Positions 25,293 through 34,175 are shown, counted from the stretch's first letter. The stretch: DNA of 64,000 nucleotides from CAVROP01 sp050008495 (GCA_050008495.1 JBEKMN010000068.1:1-64000); one strand, 5' to 3'. The notes: generated by a model not told the origin, from the sequence alone. Numbers and translations are program-made.

Positions 25293-27836
25293 ATGCGTAA
25301 GCTCATGGGGCTTGTTTTCATCGTTGCAATCTTTGTTTCTTCCGCCCACGCTCAATCCCCCGAGCAGCCAAAAGACTACACCGCCCACGTAGTGGGCTAC
25401 GCACATATGGACATGGCCTGGCTTTGGCGCTGGGAGGAATCCATCTATGACATCATGTACAACACCTTCAGCAACCAGCTTAAGCTGATGGACCAGTTCC
25501 CTGATTATACTTATGCCCAGGATCAGGCCGTTGTGCTCGAAATGATGGAGCGTTACTTTCCCGACATCTTCAAGGGAATGGTCCAAAAGGCCAGAACCGG
25601 CAATTTCATCCCCGTCACTTCCAGTTGGGTGCAGATGGACGAAAACGTTTCGGACGGCGAGTCGCTGGTGCGCCAGTTCCTCTACGGCCAGAAATATAGT
25701 AAGGAAAAGTTCGGCCATTATATTCGGGCCGCATGGCAGCCGGACGTGTTCGGCCATCCTTACTCGATGCCGCAGATCGCACACCAAGCCGGCATTGAAC
25801 TCTATCTTTTCAACCGGCCTCACGATCCGTCCCGGCCGCCCATCATCTGGTGGCAGGGTCTGGACGGGAGCCGGGTGTTGGGCTACACCACGCCCGGCGA
25901 GTACACTCAGCCCATGGACCATGAGCACACCACCGTACTGGGGATGAAGAACGCGGATCGCGCCGGGGTTAAGAACATCATGGTGCTGTACGGCATGGGG
26001 GATCACGGTGGCGGTCCAAACCCCGAAGACGTGGCGGGAATTGCGAAGTTGAACGCTTCCCCCAATGATGTGCGGGTGAGGACCACTAACGTCGCGGATT
26101 ACATTGATATCCTGCTCACCGAAAAGAGAGACTTCCCGGTCGTGGCGGGCGAGATGCAGAATGTTTTTCCCGGGTGCTATACAACCCAAGTAGATATGAA
26201 ACGCCATAATCGGCAGGCCGAGCAGCTCCTTCTGGATGCCGAGAAGATGTCGGAACTGGCGGTATTCTTTGACTACCGGGATTACTACCCCAATCGTGAT
26301 ATCACAGAGGCCTGGAAGATAGCCCTGCTGGACCAAGCTCACGACCTGGCCGCCGGCTCGGGCATCGGTCCTATTTATGCCGACGCCGCCAAGCAATACC
26401 AGGAAGTGTTTGAGCGCGCTCACCGGGCTTTGAACTTCTCCCTTCAAAACCTCGGCCTGCAGGTAGACACGCGAGGCGAGGGGATTCCGGTGGCCGTCTA
26501 TAACCCTCAATCCTGGGACCGCACAGATTTGGTCATCAGCGAAGTGTCCGCTTTTTCGTTGCCCCCGCGCATGGTGGCCGTGCACGGCAAAGAGGCTGTT
26601 CCGGTGCAGGTGCTGAAGCCGGCGGCCAAAGTGGGCGCGCGTGAAACCGCCACGGTTGCTTTCGTCGCCCAGAAGGTTCCGCAGATGGGATTGAAGCTTT
26701 ATAAGCTCGTTCCTGAAACCGGAATCCCCAAGTCCCCCGCATCGTCTGTTCAGGTCGGCGCGAAACCTCGCTGGTATCTCGAAAATGAGTTCTTCCGAGT
26801 TGAACTTAATCCCGAGACCGGCTACATTGCCCGGCTTTACGACAAAGCACATAAGCGTGAAGCGTTTCGGGGCGAGGGTAATTTCCTGTTGGCGCTCGAG
26901 GACACGGCGGAGAGAGCCAAGGAAACCTCTCCCGAGTACGCCGGGCCAGCCTGGGATATCGGGCTGACGGGAAAGAAGTGGGATGTCGGAAAAGCGGCGC
27001 ACATCGAGATCATCGAGCAGGGACCGGCGCGGGCTACGCTCCGTGTGGTCCATCGCTTCCGGGACTCGGAATTCTCCCAGGAGATCAGTCTGATTGCGGG
27101 TGTACCTCGCGTAGATGTGGAATTCTCAACCGACTGGTACGAACGCGCTACGTTCCTGAAGGCAGGCTTCCCGGTCAACGTTTCCTCCACCAAAGTGGCG
27201 GCGGAGATCCCCTATGGCGCCATCGAACGCGGACAGACAGGGAATGAAATGGTGATGGGCAAGTGGGTCGACATCTCCAACGCGGATTATGGCGTAGCCA
27301 TTCTCAACAACGGCCGCAACGGCTTTGATGCCAAAGACAACGTGATCCGACTCTCCGTGATTCGTGGCCCCTGGGGTCCCGACCCGCGAGCCGATGAGGG
27401 ACACCACAGCTTCGGATACTCCCTATACCCTCACCAGGGCGGATGGCGAGAGGGCAAAGTGGAGTTCCAGGCCCTAGCTTTCAACTCGCCCTTGCTGGCG
27501 CTGCAAGAGCCGGCCCACGCGAGCCCCCAGGAACAGTGGGCGGGCAAGGCAGGCGGTTTGCCGGATTCGTACTCGTTCATAAAGACGGATAGCGATCACG
27601 TAATTCTGTATGCCCTGAAGCAGATGGAAGGGTTCTACGACACTGACGCTATCCTGCGGTTTTTTGAATGCGAAGGCCGCGAAGGAGATGTCTCGCTTCA
27701 ACTCCCGCGTTCGGTTCGCGTGCTGGAAACGAATCTACTGGAGGATGTGGTCCTGGGGACAGTCGGAGAGGGCCAGACCATCCACTTCCATATGAAGCCC
27801 TGGGAGATTAAAACCTTGCGATTGGTTAGGCGCTAA
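25293..27836 (+). CDS. Exported alpha-mannosidase, glycoside hydrolase family 38
   Basis: GH38 enzymes are zinc-dependent retaining alpha-mannosidases. The 847-residue protein starts at ATG 25293 with AGGAGG at 25283-25288 and a signal peptide (RKLMGLVFIVAIFVSSAHA). The catalytic domain opens with 'YAHMDMAWLWRWEES' (zinc-binding HMD) and has the nucleophile Asp in 'AAWQPDVFGHPYSMPQIA'. 'MGDHGGGPNPEDV' and 'DQAHDLAAGSGIG' complete the family pattern, followed by the middle and C-terminal beta domains. An upstream in-frame extension of 99 codons lacks a ribosome site. Export suggests it trims mannose-containing glycans in the periplasm or outside the cell. Confidence 0.92.
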   Translation: MRKLMGLVFIVAIFVSSAHAQSPEQPKDYTAHVVGYAHMDMAWLWRWEESIYDIMYNTFSNQLKLMDQFPDYTYAQDQAVVLEMMERYFPDIFKGMVQKARTGNFIPVTSSWVQMDENVSDGESLVRQFLYGQKYSKEKFGHYIRAAWQPDVFGHPYSMPQIAHQAGIELYLFNRPHDPSRPPIIWWQGLDGSRVLGYTTPGEYTQPMDHEHTTVLGMKNADRAGVKNIMVLYGMGDHGGGPNPEDVAGIAKLNASPNDVRVRTTNVADYIDILLTEKRDFPVVAGEMQNVFPGCYTTQVDMKRHNRQAEQLLLDAEKMSELAVFFDYRDYYPNRDITEAWKIALLDQAHDLAAGSGIGPIYADAAKQYQEVFERAHRALNFSLQNLGLQVDTRGEGIPVAVYNPQSWDRTDLVISEVSAFSLPPRMVAVHGKEAVPVQVLKPAAKVGARETATVAFVAQKVPQMGLKLYKLVPETGIPKSPASSVQVGAKPRWYLENEFFRVELNPETGYIARLYDKAHKREAFRGEGNFLLALEDTAERAKETSPEYAGPAWDIGLTGKKWDVGKAAHIEIIEQGPARATLRVVHRFRDSEFSQEISLIAGVPRVDVEFSTDWYERATFLKAGFPVNVSSTKVAAEIPYGAIERGQTGNEMVMGKWVDISNADYGVAILNNGRNGFDAKDNVIRLSVIRGPWGPDPRADEGHHSFGYSLYPHQGGWREGKVEFQALAFNSPLLALQEPAHASPQEQWAGKAGGLPDSYSFIKTDSDHVILYALKQMEGFYDTDAILRFFECEGREGDVSLQLPRSVRVLETNLLEDVVLGTVGEGQTIHFHMKPWEIKTLRLVRR

Positions 27837-28626
27837 TACGGTCGTAGGGGCGGTTCGCGAACCGCCTAGGCTTGGCGACGCTCGGCCCTCCGGCTGGTGT
27901 TGAACCCGCCGCAATGCCCGCAAGTCCTTGATTCTCAGAAGCGCCCACCACTCCCCGACGACCCGGCACGACTTTGCGCCTTTTCACCCCTCCTGCCAGT
28001 TTGGCAACAGTCATTTTGCGCACTTCCTAATCTCAGAATCTGCGCCCACTTTTTGCCCTCGTGACGCTCCGTAATTCGCTAAGCTGTTTTGTTCCTTCGG
28101 CTTGAATCCATCCTGTTGACGTTTGTTGATCGCCTCGAGTTTGGCATGTAGCGTGCCCTCTCACAAGGTGCGAGGGACTTCGGGTCCTAGGGACCCGTCG
28201 TTCGACGGGTTGGGGGTTAGGGATTCCAGAAGTTCGACGAACTGGAGTTCTTAACCCCTATAGAATCTCAAGCTCAAACGCACGCCACGAATAGTTTCCT
28301 TCGCGACTCCAGGGCTACCCAACAGAGGAATAGGATAGTGAGTATCGCAAACCTATATCGGCCAATCTGCTCAATGGGGCAACCTGGATGCGGTATTGAT
28401 TGGAGTTGCAACCCTTTCGAACCTTCCGGCTACTTTGCACACAAGCAGGCATCGTTGCAGCGCACGATGCATTTCGGATGCAACGCATTGGATTTACGCA
28501 GGTTCGAGGGAAGCACGCTGGCTTGGAGCACGGCCGAGCGCCGCAATTCCCGAAGGGATGGGCAAATACGTGCTCACGGAAATAGTGGCTGCGTCAAACA
28601 GCCGCTACTAAGGAACGGGTCGTGCG
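27837..28626. other. Long intergenic region with stacked hairpins; no gene supported
   Basis: The 790-nt gap starts with a dispersed GTAGGGGCGG element (palindrome GGCGGTTCGCGAACCGCC at 27849-27866). It has a hairpin cluster at 28182-28258: GGGTCC/GGACCC, CCCGTC/GACGGG and an outer GGGGTTA/TAACCCC around AGTTCG/CGAACT. From about 28300 the DNA becomes more AT-rich up to the radical SAM gene. A 17-codon frame (ATG 28558 to 28611, product MGKYVLTEIVAASNSRY) ends 15 nt before the radical SAM start and is preceded by GAAGGG, but is too short to call. Confidence 0.5.
28182..28258. repeat. Cluster of three overlapping hairpins
   Basis: GGGTCCTAGGGACCC (28182-28196), CCCGTCGTTCGACGGG (28194-28209) and a longer stem whose outer pair is GGGGTTA/TAACCCC (28213-28258) with inner CCAG..CTGG and AGTTCG/CGAACT. 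It may be a dispersed repeat or a structured RNA; no T-run follows. Confidence 0.6.
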
Positions 28627-29862
28627 ATGTGGCTTAACAATCTAGACTACAAACCGCGGCTCGTTTTTTGGGAGGTTACCAAGGGGTGCAATCTACGTTG
28701 TATCCATTGTCGCGCCACCGCATCAGAACTCTCATCACCATTAGACCTACCTACAACCAAAGCCCTGAACTTAATAAAGCAAGTCTCTCAGTCATTCCTA
28801 CCAATCCTAGTTCTGAGCGGTGGCGAACCTCTCTATCGTCACGACATCTTCGAGCTTTCGAGCTACGCCGCGTCCCTGGGGATGCGAGTGGCGCTGGCCA
28901 CCAATGGAACGCTGGTTGACAAACAGGTGGCGCGCCGGATTCTCGAATCAGGAGTGCGGCGTGTTTCCATCAGTCTGGACGGCGCCGACGCTGCGACCCA
29001 TGACGCGTTTCGCGGCATTACCGGCGCCTTCGACGCCGCACTGCGCGGCTTCCGGAACCTTCGCGAGCTGGGAATGTCGCTGCAGATCAACATGACGATT
29101 GCTCGTCATAATGCGCACCAACTTCCCGCAGTGCTGGAGTTGGCCAAAGAGATCGGGGCGGATGCCCTGCACACGTTCCTTCTGGTTCCGGTGGGTTGCG
29201 GCGTGGACATCGCCGCGGAGCAAATGGTGCCCGCCGCAGAATACGAAGCGATCTTGAACTGGTTCTACGATCGTTCGCTGGAAGGCGGGATCGAGCTGAA
29301 AGCCACCTGCGCTCCTCATTATTTCCGCGTGATGCGGCAACGCCGCGCCGCCGAGCGCCGGGCGGCCACGAGCGTACACATCGAGACGCGCCCGGTAGAA
29401 GCCGGCGGATCGAAAGATGCCATCGGCCCAACTGAAATGACTATGCCCGGGTCGACGGGCATCGCCCTCCATCCACACGCTGCCCCTTCCGGCTCGGCGC
29501 ATCCCCAGGGCATGAACGCCATGACCAAGGGCTGTCTGGCCGGCACGGGCGTCTGCTTCATTTCACACCGAGGCGAGGTTTATCCCTGCGGATACCTGCC
29601 GGTCTTGGCGGGCGACCTAAACAAGCAATCGTTCGGTGAGATTTGGGAGAGCGCCCCGGTTTTTCAGCAACTGCGTAGCACGGATAATCTAAAAGGCAAG
29701 TGCGGCTATTGTGAGTTTCGTAATGTTTGTATGGGGTGCCGCGCACGGGCCTACGCGGCCAGCGGCGATTATCTGGACGAAGAGCCATTCTGCGTTTACC
29801 AACCCCGGCGGAAGGACTCCGCGGCGGGCATGCGGGAGGAAGTGACCCATGTTTCAGTTTAG
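28627..29862 (+). CDS. AhbD/NirJ-type radical SAM protein with SPASM-like cluster site
   Basis: The 411-residue protein carries the radical SAM cluster motif 'CNLRCIHC' near residue 20, 'LSGGEPLYRHDIFEL', 'NGTLVDKQVA' and 'VSISLDGADAATHDAFRG'. The C-terminal part ('LKATCAPHYFRVMRQR', 'KGCLAGTGVCFISHRGEVYPCGYLP', 'KCGYCEFRNVCMGCRARAYAASGDYLDEEPFC') closely follows AhbD/NirJ enzymes, which decarboxylate or trim porphyrin side chains in alternative haem or haem d1 synthesis and bind a second Fe-S cluster. A Pro/Gly-rich insert of about 50 residues precedes the C-terminal motif. No other ahb or nir genes are in view, so the true substrate is open. The first 230 nt use CTA, TTA and ATA codons rare elsewhere in this window. 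ATG is 14 nt overlapped downstream by the DUF1858 gene. Confidence 0.85.
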   Translation: MWLNNLDYKPRLVFWEVTKGCNLRCIHCRATASELSSPLDLPTTKALNLIKQVSQSFLPILVLSGGEPLYRHDIFELSSYAASLGMRVALATNGTLVDKQVARRILESGVRRVSISLDGADAATHDAFRGITGAFDAALRGFRNLRELGMSLQINMTIARHNAHQLPAVLELAKEIGADALHTFLLVPVGCGVDIAAEQMVPAAEYEAILNWFYDRSLEGGIELKATCAPHYFRVMRQRRAAERRAATSVHIETRPVEAGGSKDAIGPTEMTMPGSTGIALHPHAAPSGSAHPQGMNAMTKGCLAGTGVCFISHRGEVYPCGYLPVLAGDLNKQSFGEIWESAPVFQQLRSTDNLKGKCGYCEFRNVCMGCRARAYAASGDYLDEEPFCVYQPRRKDSAAGMREEVTHVSV

Positions 29863-30067
29863 CGATCTCGTTCGTGGTGGCGAACTGGTCCGCGACATAA
29901 AGCAGAAATTCCCCGAGACCGACGAGGTGTTTCTGAAGTTCGGCCTTCGCCCCTCATGCTATGACTGCTCGATCGAGATGGCTGCGCGCAAAGTCGGCGC
30001 CTCACTCGAAGACCTGATGGTGGAAGTAAACAAAGCGATCTACAAGAGCCGTGGCGTTACAGCTTGA
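29849..30067 (+). CDS. DUF1858 (hybrid-cluster-protein-associated redox disulfide) protein
   Basis: A 72-residue soluble protein that begins 14 nt before the radical SAM stop, implying translational coupling. It matches DUF1858: 'FSDLVRGGELVRDIKQKFPETDEVFLKFGLRPSCYDCSIEMAARKVGASLEDLMVEVNKAI' with the conserved CxxC (about residues 37-40) in 'SCYDCS'. The domain is a small helical fold thought to act in redox or cluster chemistry. It may be an electron or cluster partner for the radical SAM enzyme (inference from overlap). Confidence 0.85.
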   Translation: MFQFSDLVRGGELVRDIKQKFPETDEVFLKFGLRPSCYDCSIEMAARKVGASLEDLMVEVNKAIYKSRGVTA

Positions 30068-30331
30068 TTCTTTCTTAGGCGATCCCAGTTCGACGCTCAC
30101 TCATGATACTCGCCCCTGATCACGCACAACCCAAGAGGACGGAGGGGCATTTTTCATACCCTTAATATACGCTCCCCCGTCCTTCTTGAAGCGCAGCCAA
30201 GCGCTCGCCTGAACTTGTCAGCAACAATAGACGGGCAGGGCTGAATCCCCCCTTCCCAGACGCGATCCAAAACTCATCGGCGTGGTGAGAAATCGAGGCT
30301 CGGGGACTCGTGTTTGGCAACGCCGTATGAT

Positions 30332-30565
30332 ATGCTTGTTTTGATGGTTGCGATTCGTTTCCCCCATCCCGAAGACCGAGCCCAGGGGTTCCTGCTGCTG
30401 GCTGCAGTGGGCACAGTTCGAACCCTGCGTGGCGAAGTTTACTTATGCACTGAGAAGGCCCTCGAGGTCCTTGACTCGAATCATATCCCCTACTCCAGAG
30501 TCTCCCCTCCAATAAACCAAAATGAAGTGGACTCGGTACGAAATACTCTTACCACTGCGATATAA
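30332..30565 (+). CDS. Small protein of unknown function, first of an overlapping pair
   Basis: A roughly 77-residue product with 'VAIRFPHPEDRAQGFLLLAAVGTVRTLRGEVYLCTEKALEVLDSNHIPYSRV'. ATG 30332 or 30344 could start it; neither has a convincing ribosome site, so the start is uncertain. Its last 44 nt overlap the next gene in another frame, which argues the two are expressed together. No signal peptide or membrane segment is evident. I do not recognise a named family. Confidence 0.55.
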   Translation: MLVLMVAIRFPHPEDRAQGFLLLAAVGTVRTLRGEVYLCTEKALEVLDSNHIPYSRVSPPINQNEVDSVRNTLTTAI

Positions 30566-30836
30566 CGACGGCCGGCGAATCGAAGCAACAAAATTCGACC
30601 AAACCAATTTGGAACTTCTTGAGAGGTTCTCCGCCACCACAACCGATATGATCACGGCAGTGGGCTCCTGGAAATACCAGGGTACGCTTTATGAGGATCG
30701 GCTCCTTCGTCTCATCGTTGATGTCGAAGGATCACGGCCTGCGGACGAGTTCTTCCGTGAGTATAAAGAAGTCTTGAAAGCCGGATTCGAACAAATCGAT
30801 GTTTGGATCAGTAGCCATGAGGTCGAGATTCTGTAG
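30522..30836 (+). CDS. Conserved-looking 104-residue protein of unknown function
   Basis: The product reads like a compact cytoplasmic alpha/beta domain: 'YEILLPLRYNDGRRIEATKFDQTNLELLERFSATT', 'VGSWKYQGTLYEDRLLRLIVDVE' and 'EYKEVLKAGFEQIDVWISSHEVEIL'. The pattern 'YEILLPLxYNDGxxI ... YEDxLxRxxVDVE ... EYKEVLKxxFxQIDxWI' resembles small hypothetical proteins in many bacteria. It overlaps the preceding small gene by 44 nt, which suggests coupled translation. Role unknown. Confidence 0.7.
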   Translation: MKWTRYEILLPLRYNDGRRIEATKFDQTNLELLERFSATTTDMITAVGSWKYQGTLYEDRLLRLIVDVEGSRPADEFFREYKEVLKAGFEQIDVWISSHEVEIL

Positions 30837-30880
30837 CCTCGCACACCCACGCCCTCCGGCCTCACCCTTTCCCACACCTT

Positions 30881-31936
30881 TCAAGCGAACTCCCACCCCC
30901 GGCATTTATCGATTTCGCATTGACTTCGGTTGAGGTAATGTCTTAGCTCTTCCAATCCGTATTCTCGAGCCAATTCACGGACACTCACACCCGGCCGCTT
31001 GGCTTTCAACACGAACCAACCTTCCGACGACAACCACTTATCTTCCGCTATGTCCTCTCCTCGCTCCTTGAGCAGCCGCCCGATCTTCTCAGGGCGGTTC
31101 AAATCCTGATGGAAGATGCAGCGGTCCAAGTCAAGTGTGAGACGAGTGACGTTCTTTCCATTGCCCTGGTTGTTGGTATCGTAGACCAGCTCTTCCCCAT
31201 CGAGATCGTAAACCCGGCAATCCGGAATCCAGGTGGAACTAACCACGTAATAGTTATAGCTGATCGCCTGCGCCTGGAGCGAGCGGCCGGCCGAGTAGGC
31301 GCTCACCCAGATTACCAATTCCGCCCCCTGGTTGGAGAGCTGCTCCCAGAGTGGGGACCAGTTGACGTCGAAGCAGATGGCCAAACCTATTCGCCCGAAA
31401 TCCGCCTGGTGGACGCACACGACCGACCCGGGTTGCACGGAAAGACCCACGCATTCTTCTCCCCACACAGGGTAGAGTTTGTTGTAGATACAGGCGACCT
31501 TTCCCTCGCGGTCAATTAGAACTGCAGAGTTGAAGCCTTGCTTCCCGTCGGTTCGATGGATCGGGCAAACAATGTAGGTTCGATGTTTCCTGGCCAGGCG
31601 CGACATCGCAGTGACGGTGGCGCCGTCGAGCGGTTCGGCACTCTCTTTGGTGTTGCCGCGAAACGTCTCGGGAAGCGCGATGATGTCCGCCCCCAAGGCT
31701 CCTTCCGCATCCACCTGACTGGCGACCCACTCCAGAGGGTGCTCTCCCGCGTGGAAGCCGAGACTAACTACTCGAACCGGGCGCCCGATCTTTTCCCCTG
31801 ATGATTCCGGAGCGTAGACTCGCTCTCCTCCTTCCGTAGCGGCTGCCGGCGCCGCGCTGCTTAATCCCGCCGCCAACGCCGACACGCCCATCGCCGACCC
31901 CTTTAGGAATTCCCGCCTCTTCATGTCGTTGAACAT
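30881..31936 (-). CDS. Tat-exported nitrilase-superfamily amidohydrolase
   Basis: Carbon-nitrogen hydrolases use a Glu-Lys-Cys triad to cleave amides or nitriles. Here it is Glu90 ('IIALPETFRGN'), Lys153 ('IYNKLYPVWGEE') and Cys188 ('IGLAICFDVNW'). The N-terminus 'MKRREFLKGSAMGVSALAAG' is a twin-arginine signal, so the 351-residue enzyme is exported folded. ATG 31936 is chosen because AGGGGGGAA lies upstream; the open frame extends to 32233 without a better start. It is divergent from a second Tat-exported protein (sugar isomerase-like), sharing the 295-nt gap. Confidence 0.9.
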   Translation of the reverse strand: MFNDMKRREFLKGSAMGVSALAAGLSSAAPAAATEGGERVYAPESSGEKIGRPVRVVSLGFHAGEHPLEWVASQVDAEGALGADIIALPETFRGNTKESAEPLDGATVTAMSRLARKHRTYIVCPIHRTDGKQGFNSAVLIDREGKVACIYNKLYPVWGEECVGLSVQPGSVVCVHQADFGRIGLAICFDVNWSPLWEQLSNQGAELVIWVSAYSAGRSLQAQAISYNYYVVSSTWIPDCRVYDLDGEELVYDTNNQGNGKNVTRLTLDLDRCIFHQDLNRPEKIGRLLKERGEDIAEDKWLSSEGWFVLKAKRPGVSVRELAREYGLEELRHYLNRSQCEIDKCRGWEFA

Positions 31937-32098
31937 CGTTCCCCCCTGGTACCGATTATGCCGGCGATTGTAACTCGCCACCGAGGGTGTTGTCGACCAA
32001 CTTCGCCAGCGTGGCTGTCGGCCTGCCCAGAATCGTCTCAACCCGCCACTTCCCGCCTCGGCTCGGAGTGGTTCAGACACGAGAGTGGTTTTTTGCAC

Positions 32099-32128
32099 TT
32101 GACATCGTCGCCCGTGTGACACTACGTT
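32099..32128 (+). promoter_or_regulatory. Possible promoter for the sugar isomerase-like gene
   Basis: TTGACA at 32099-32104 and TACGTT at 32123-32128 with an 18-nt spacer, about 100 nt before ATG 32232. The -10 is weak. Confidence 0.3.
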
Positions 32129-32231
32129 CCTGTTTCCGGGTTCTCGGATAAGGAACGTCGCTGTTACATAGGCTGAGAACCCCACCTGCCGGGCACGCCC
32201 CGAGGCCGCCCGAAAGAGAAGGAGAAATGCC

Positions 32232-33263
32232 ATGCAACGTCGCGATTTCTTGTCGGCCGTGGGTCTGGGCGGTTACTCGTTGTTTGCGGGCGCCGGCCCA
32301 TCGCCCGGCTCGCCACTCCCAGCGGCTGCCCTGTCTGAGAATGGGCCTGGCGGGCGGCGCGCCAAGATCGGCTGCGTCAGTTGGAACTTCCATAGCCTCG
32401 GTCCGGGTGCCCACCCCGAAGAGGCCATCGATTTCATTGGCAGCCTCGGCTTCGAAGGAGTGGAACTGATCGCCAACTCGCCCATGGACGTTGACGAATA
32501 TTGGACTGATGCCACAATCGACCGCATCAAGAAACAACTGGAACGAAATCACCTGGTATTGAACCAGTTTCCTTTTTTTCAACCGGTGGTCGAGGATTTG
32601 ACCAGCTCCGACCCCGAAAAGCGCAAGGTCAGCTTGGACTACTTTGAGAAGGGCTGCCGCATCGCGCATAAGCTTGGCGCTCCCATGGTGAACATCGTCG
32701 CGCCGTGGGCGCGGCAATTGAGCGCCACTGGCACTTCCTACCTGCCCCGCTACTTCCTGAGTGATGTCAAGCCCGGCGAGAAGTTTCACATCAACATCGC
32801 TCCGGGCTACAACTTCGATGAACTGTGGCCTCTTTTCATCGAAACGATGAAGAGTTGCCTGGAGCGCGCCCAGGCGCTCGGCATGAAATTCTCCATCGAA
32901 AACCACACTTACACCATGCTTCCCGTCTCCGACAGCTTCCTGCGCCTCTGCGACCACATCCCTAGCCCAGCTTTCGGCTGCAACCTCGACTGCGGCTGGG
33001 CCATGAACCAGCGGGACTATCCTCCCGTCGCCATTCACAAGCTCAATCGGCGCCTGATGAATCTTCACGTTCGCGATATCGACCTCACCATGCGCGAATA
33101 CGTTCCCATCGGGCAAGGCGTGATGGATATCAAAGCCATTGCGGACGCGGTGAAAGCCATCGGCTTCACCGGCTTCCTCTCCCTTGAGCAGGACGGCTCG
33201 AGCGAAGATATGAAAGTGACCTGTCAGCGCTATATCAGCATGATGAAGGAGTACCTCGCGTAA
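32232..33263 (+). CDS. Tat-exported sugar phosphate isomerase/epimerase-like TIM barrel
   Basis: The 343-residue protein starts with a twin-arginine signal ('MQRRDFLSAVGLGGYSLFAG') and continues as an AP-endonuclease-2/xylose-isomerase-like TIM barrel. Motifs are 'KIGCVSWNFHSLG', 'GFEGVELIA', 'SIENHTYTM' (metal-ligand Glu), 'GCNLDCGWAMNQ' (Asp), 'NLHVRDID' (His/Asp) and 'FTGFLSLEQDG' (Glu). This set fits a divalent-metal isomerase or epimerase acting in the periplasm. GAAGGAGAAA precedes the ATG. It is divergent from the Tat-exported nitrilase homologue, and a joint role in a modified-sugar pathway is inferred. Confidence 0.88.
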   Translation: MQRRDFLSAVGLGGYSLFAGAGPSPGSPLPAAALSENGPGGRRAKIGCVSWNFHSLGPGAHPEEAIDFIGSLGFEGVELIANSPMDVDEYWTDATIDRIKKQLERNHLVLNQFPFFQPVVEDLTSSDPEKRKVSLDYFEKGCRIAHKLGAPMVNIVAPWARQLSATGTSYLPRYFLSDVKPGEKFHINIAPGYNFDELWPLFIETMKSCLERAQALGMKFSIENHTYTMLPVSDSFLRLCDHIPSPAFGCNLDCGWAMNQRDYPPVAIHKLNRRLMNLHVRDIDLTMREYVPIGQGVMDIKAIADAVKAIGFTGFLSLEQDGSSEDMKVTCQRYISMMKEYLA

Positions 33264-33270
33264 AGGGAGA

Positions 33271-33318
33271 AGGCAGTCGGCAGTCGGCAGTGGGCAGTCG
33301 GCAGTAGGCGGAAGGCAG
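33271..33318. repeat. GGCAGTC/GGCAGTG tandem array (single arm)
   Basis: Six near-identical units of the type GGCAGTC-G or GGCAGTG in a row right after the isomerase stop. No inverted partner is seen nearby. Confidence 0.75.
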
Positions 33319-33417
33319 CCGACGGCCACCGGCGTTGCGTGATTTGTGGGGCTGATGATTCCCCTCCCTGTTAAGGAGGGGGTAGGGGTGGTTGACTTTT
33401 TGTCCCGGGGATCAACC

Positions 33418-33880
33418 CGCGCATTTTGCGCTCAAATAGGCTTCGTATTGAGTTCGTTTTAGGTTCGTTTTTCAATGCGCTTCCTGTTTTTTCAATAACA
33501 TACTGGCTTCGATCGTATATTTCTTGTATTTTTCTCGGGTTGCTCCAGGCTTCCAGCCGCGGACCCTTTCCGTGCCCTTCCGCATTTCGGGGCGCAATTC
33601 CCCCGCCTGGACGCATGCTGCACGGAAAAGCTCACTATTTGAATTTAATTCGCGCATTTGGCACTGAAATCCGGGTTCGTTTCGAGTTCGTTTTGAGTTC
33701 GTTTCCAAATCCCATCCTGTGTTTTCAACAACATACTGGCTTCGTTCGTACTATTTTTATGCTTTCTCGCGCTGTACTGCCTTCCCGAACGTGAACCGCT
33801 TCCGACTCCTTCCACTTTTGGCCGGGCACCCTCCCGGCAGGACAGATGCTTCACCCGAGAACTCACTCTTTCGGCTTAGT
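33418..33880. repeat. Two units of a long TTCGTTTTGAGTTCG repeat
   Basis: Units start near 33418 and 33650 (spacing about 230 nt). Each runs GCGCATTTxGCxCT, then GAGTTCGTTTT copies, TCCTGTxTTTTCAA, AACATACTGGCTTCG and an AT-rich segment, followed by a GC-rich tail. A related start also occurs near 33880 (GCACATTTGTCACT). The same family reappears at 54018-54420 in the same orientation. Confidence 0.75.
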
Positions 33881-34175
33881 ACGCACATTTGTCACTCCGG
33901 GAGGCAACGATGGGAACCGCAGGCAGGGACTCAGGCATAGCAAGCACGAAACGGAGACGGATCAGACCTTTCGGGCCGAATGCTTCCGGCCTGGCCAGAT
34001 CTCCAGCGCAACCCCACAACACAACTATAGCCCAAGTTATTAGTTTTGTGAAGTACCCAGAAAGTTAACACTCCCCACGGTACGCAGAACACGCGGATGG
34101 CGCATACATGAAGAACCATGCAAACGCCACCCACAAGGGTTCGTGAACAGCATCGCCATGGCTCCCCGGTTCTGA

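Larger units (their letters stand above)
33264..34175. other. Repeat-rich intergenic region, no gene supported
   Basis: The 912-nt gap starts with a GGCAGTC-type tandem array, then carries two units of the long TTCGTTTTGAGTTCG repeat family and GC-richer sequence up to the methyltransferase stop codon. Minus-strand frames of 70-80 codons across the repeats (containing 'EASMLLK') come from the repeat and are not called as genes. Confidence 0.6.

Noticed and set aside
25062..27053. Long minus-strand frame (663 codons) opposite the GH38 gene
   Set aside because: It is a shadow of the high-GC mannosidase gene, has no domain and no ribosome site.
30400..30440. tRNA T-loop-like 'CAGTTCGAACCCTGC'
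   Set aside because: It lies inside the 77-residue gene with no acceptor or anticodon arms around it.
32073..33329. Minus-strand frame (418 codons) opposite the sugar isomerase gene
   Set aside because: Antisense to a Tat-signal TIM-barrel protein, and its start lies in a tandem array.
33371..33866. Minus-strand frames of 70-80 codons with 'EASMLLK'
   Set aside because: They arise from the long repeat units and recur with the repeat, so I treat them as repeat-derived.
33418..33880. CRISPR array
   Set aside because: Repeat units are about 230 nt long and imperfect, with no constant short repeats or spacers.
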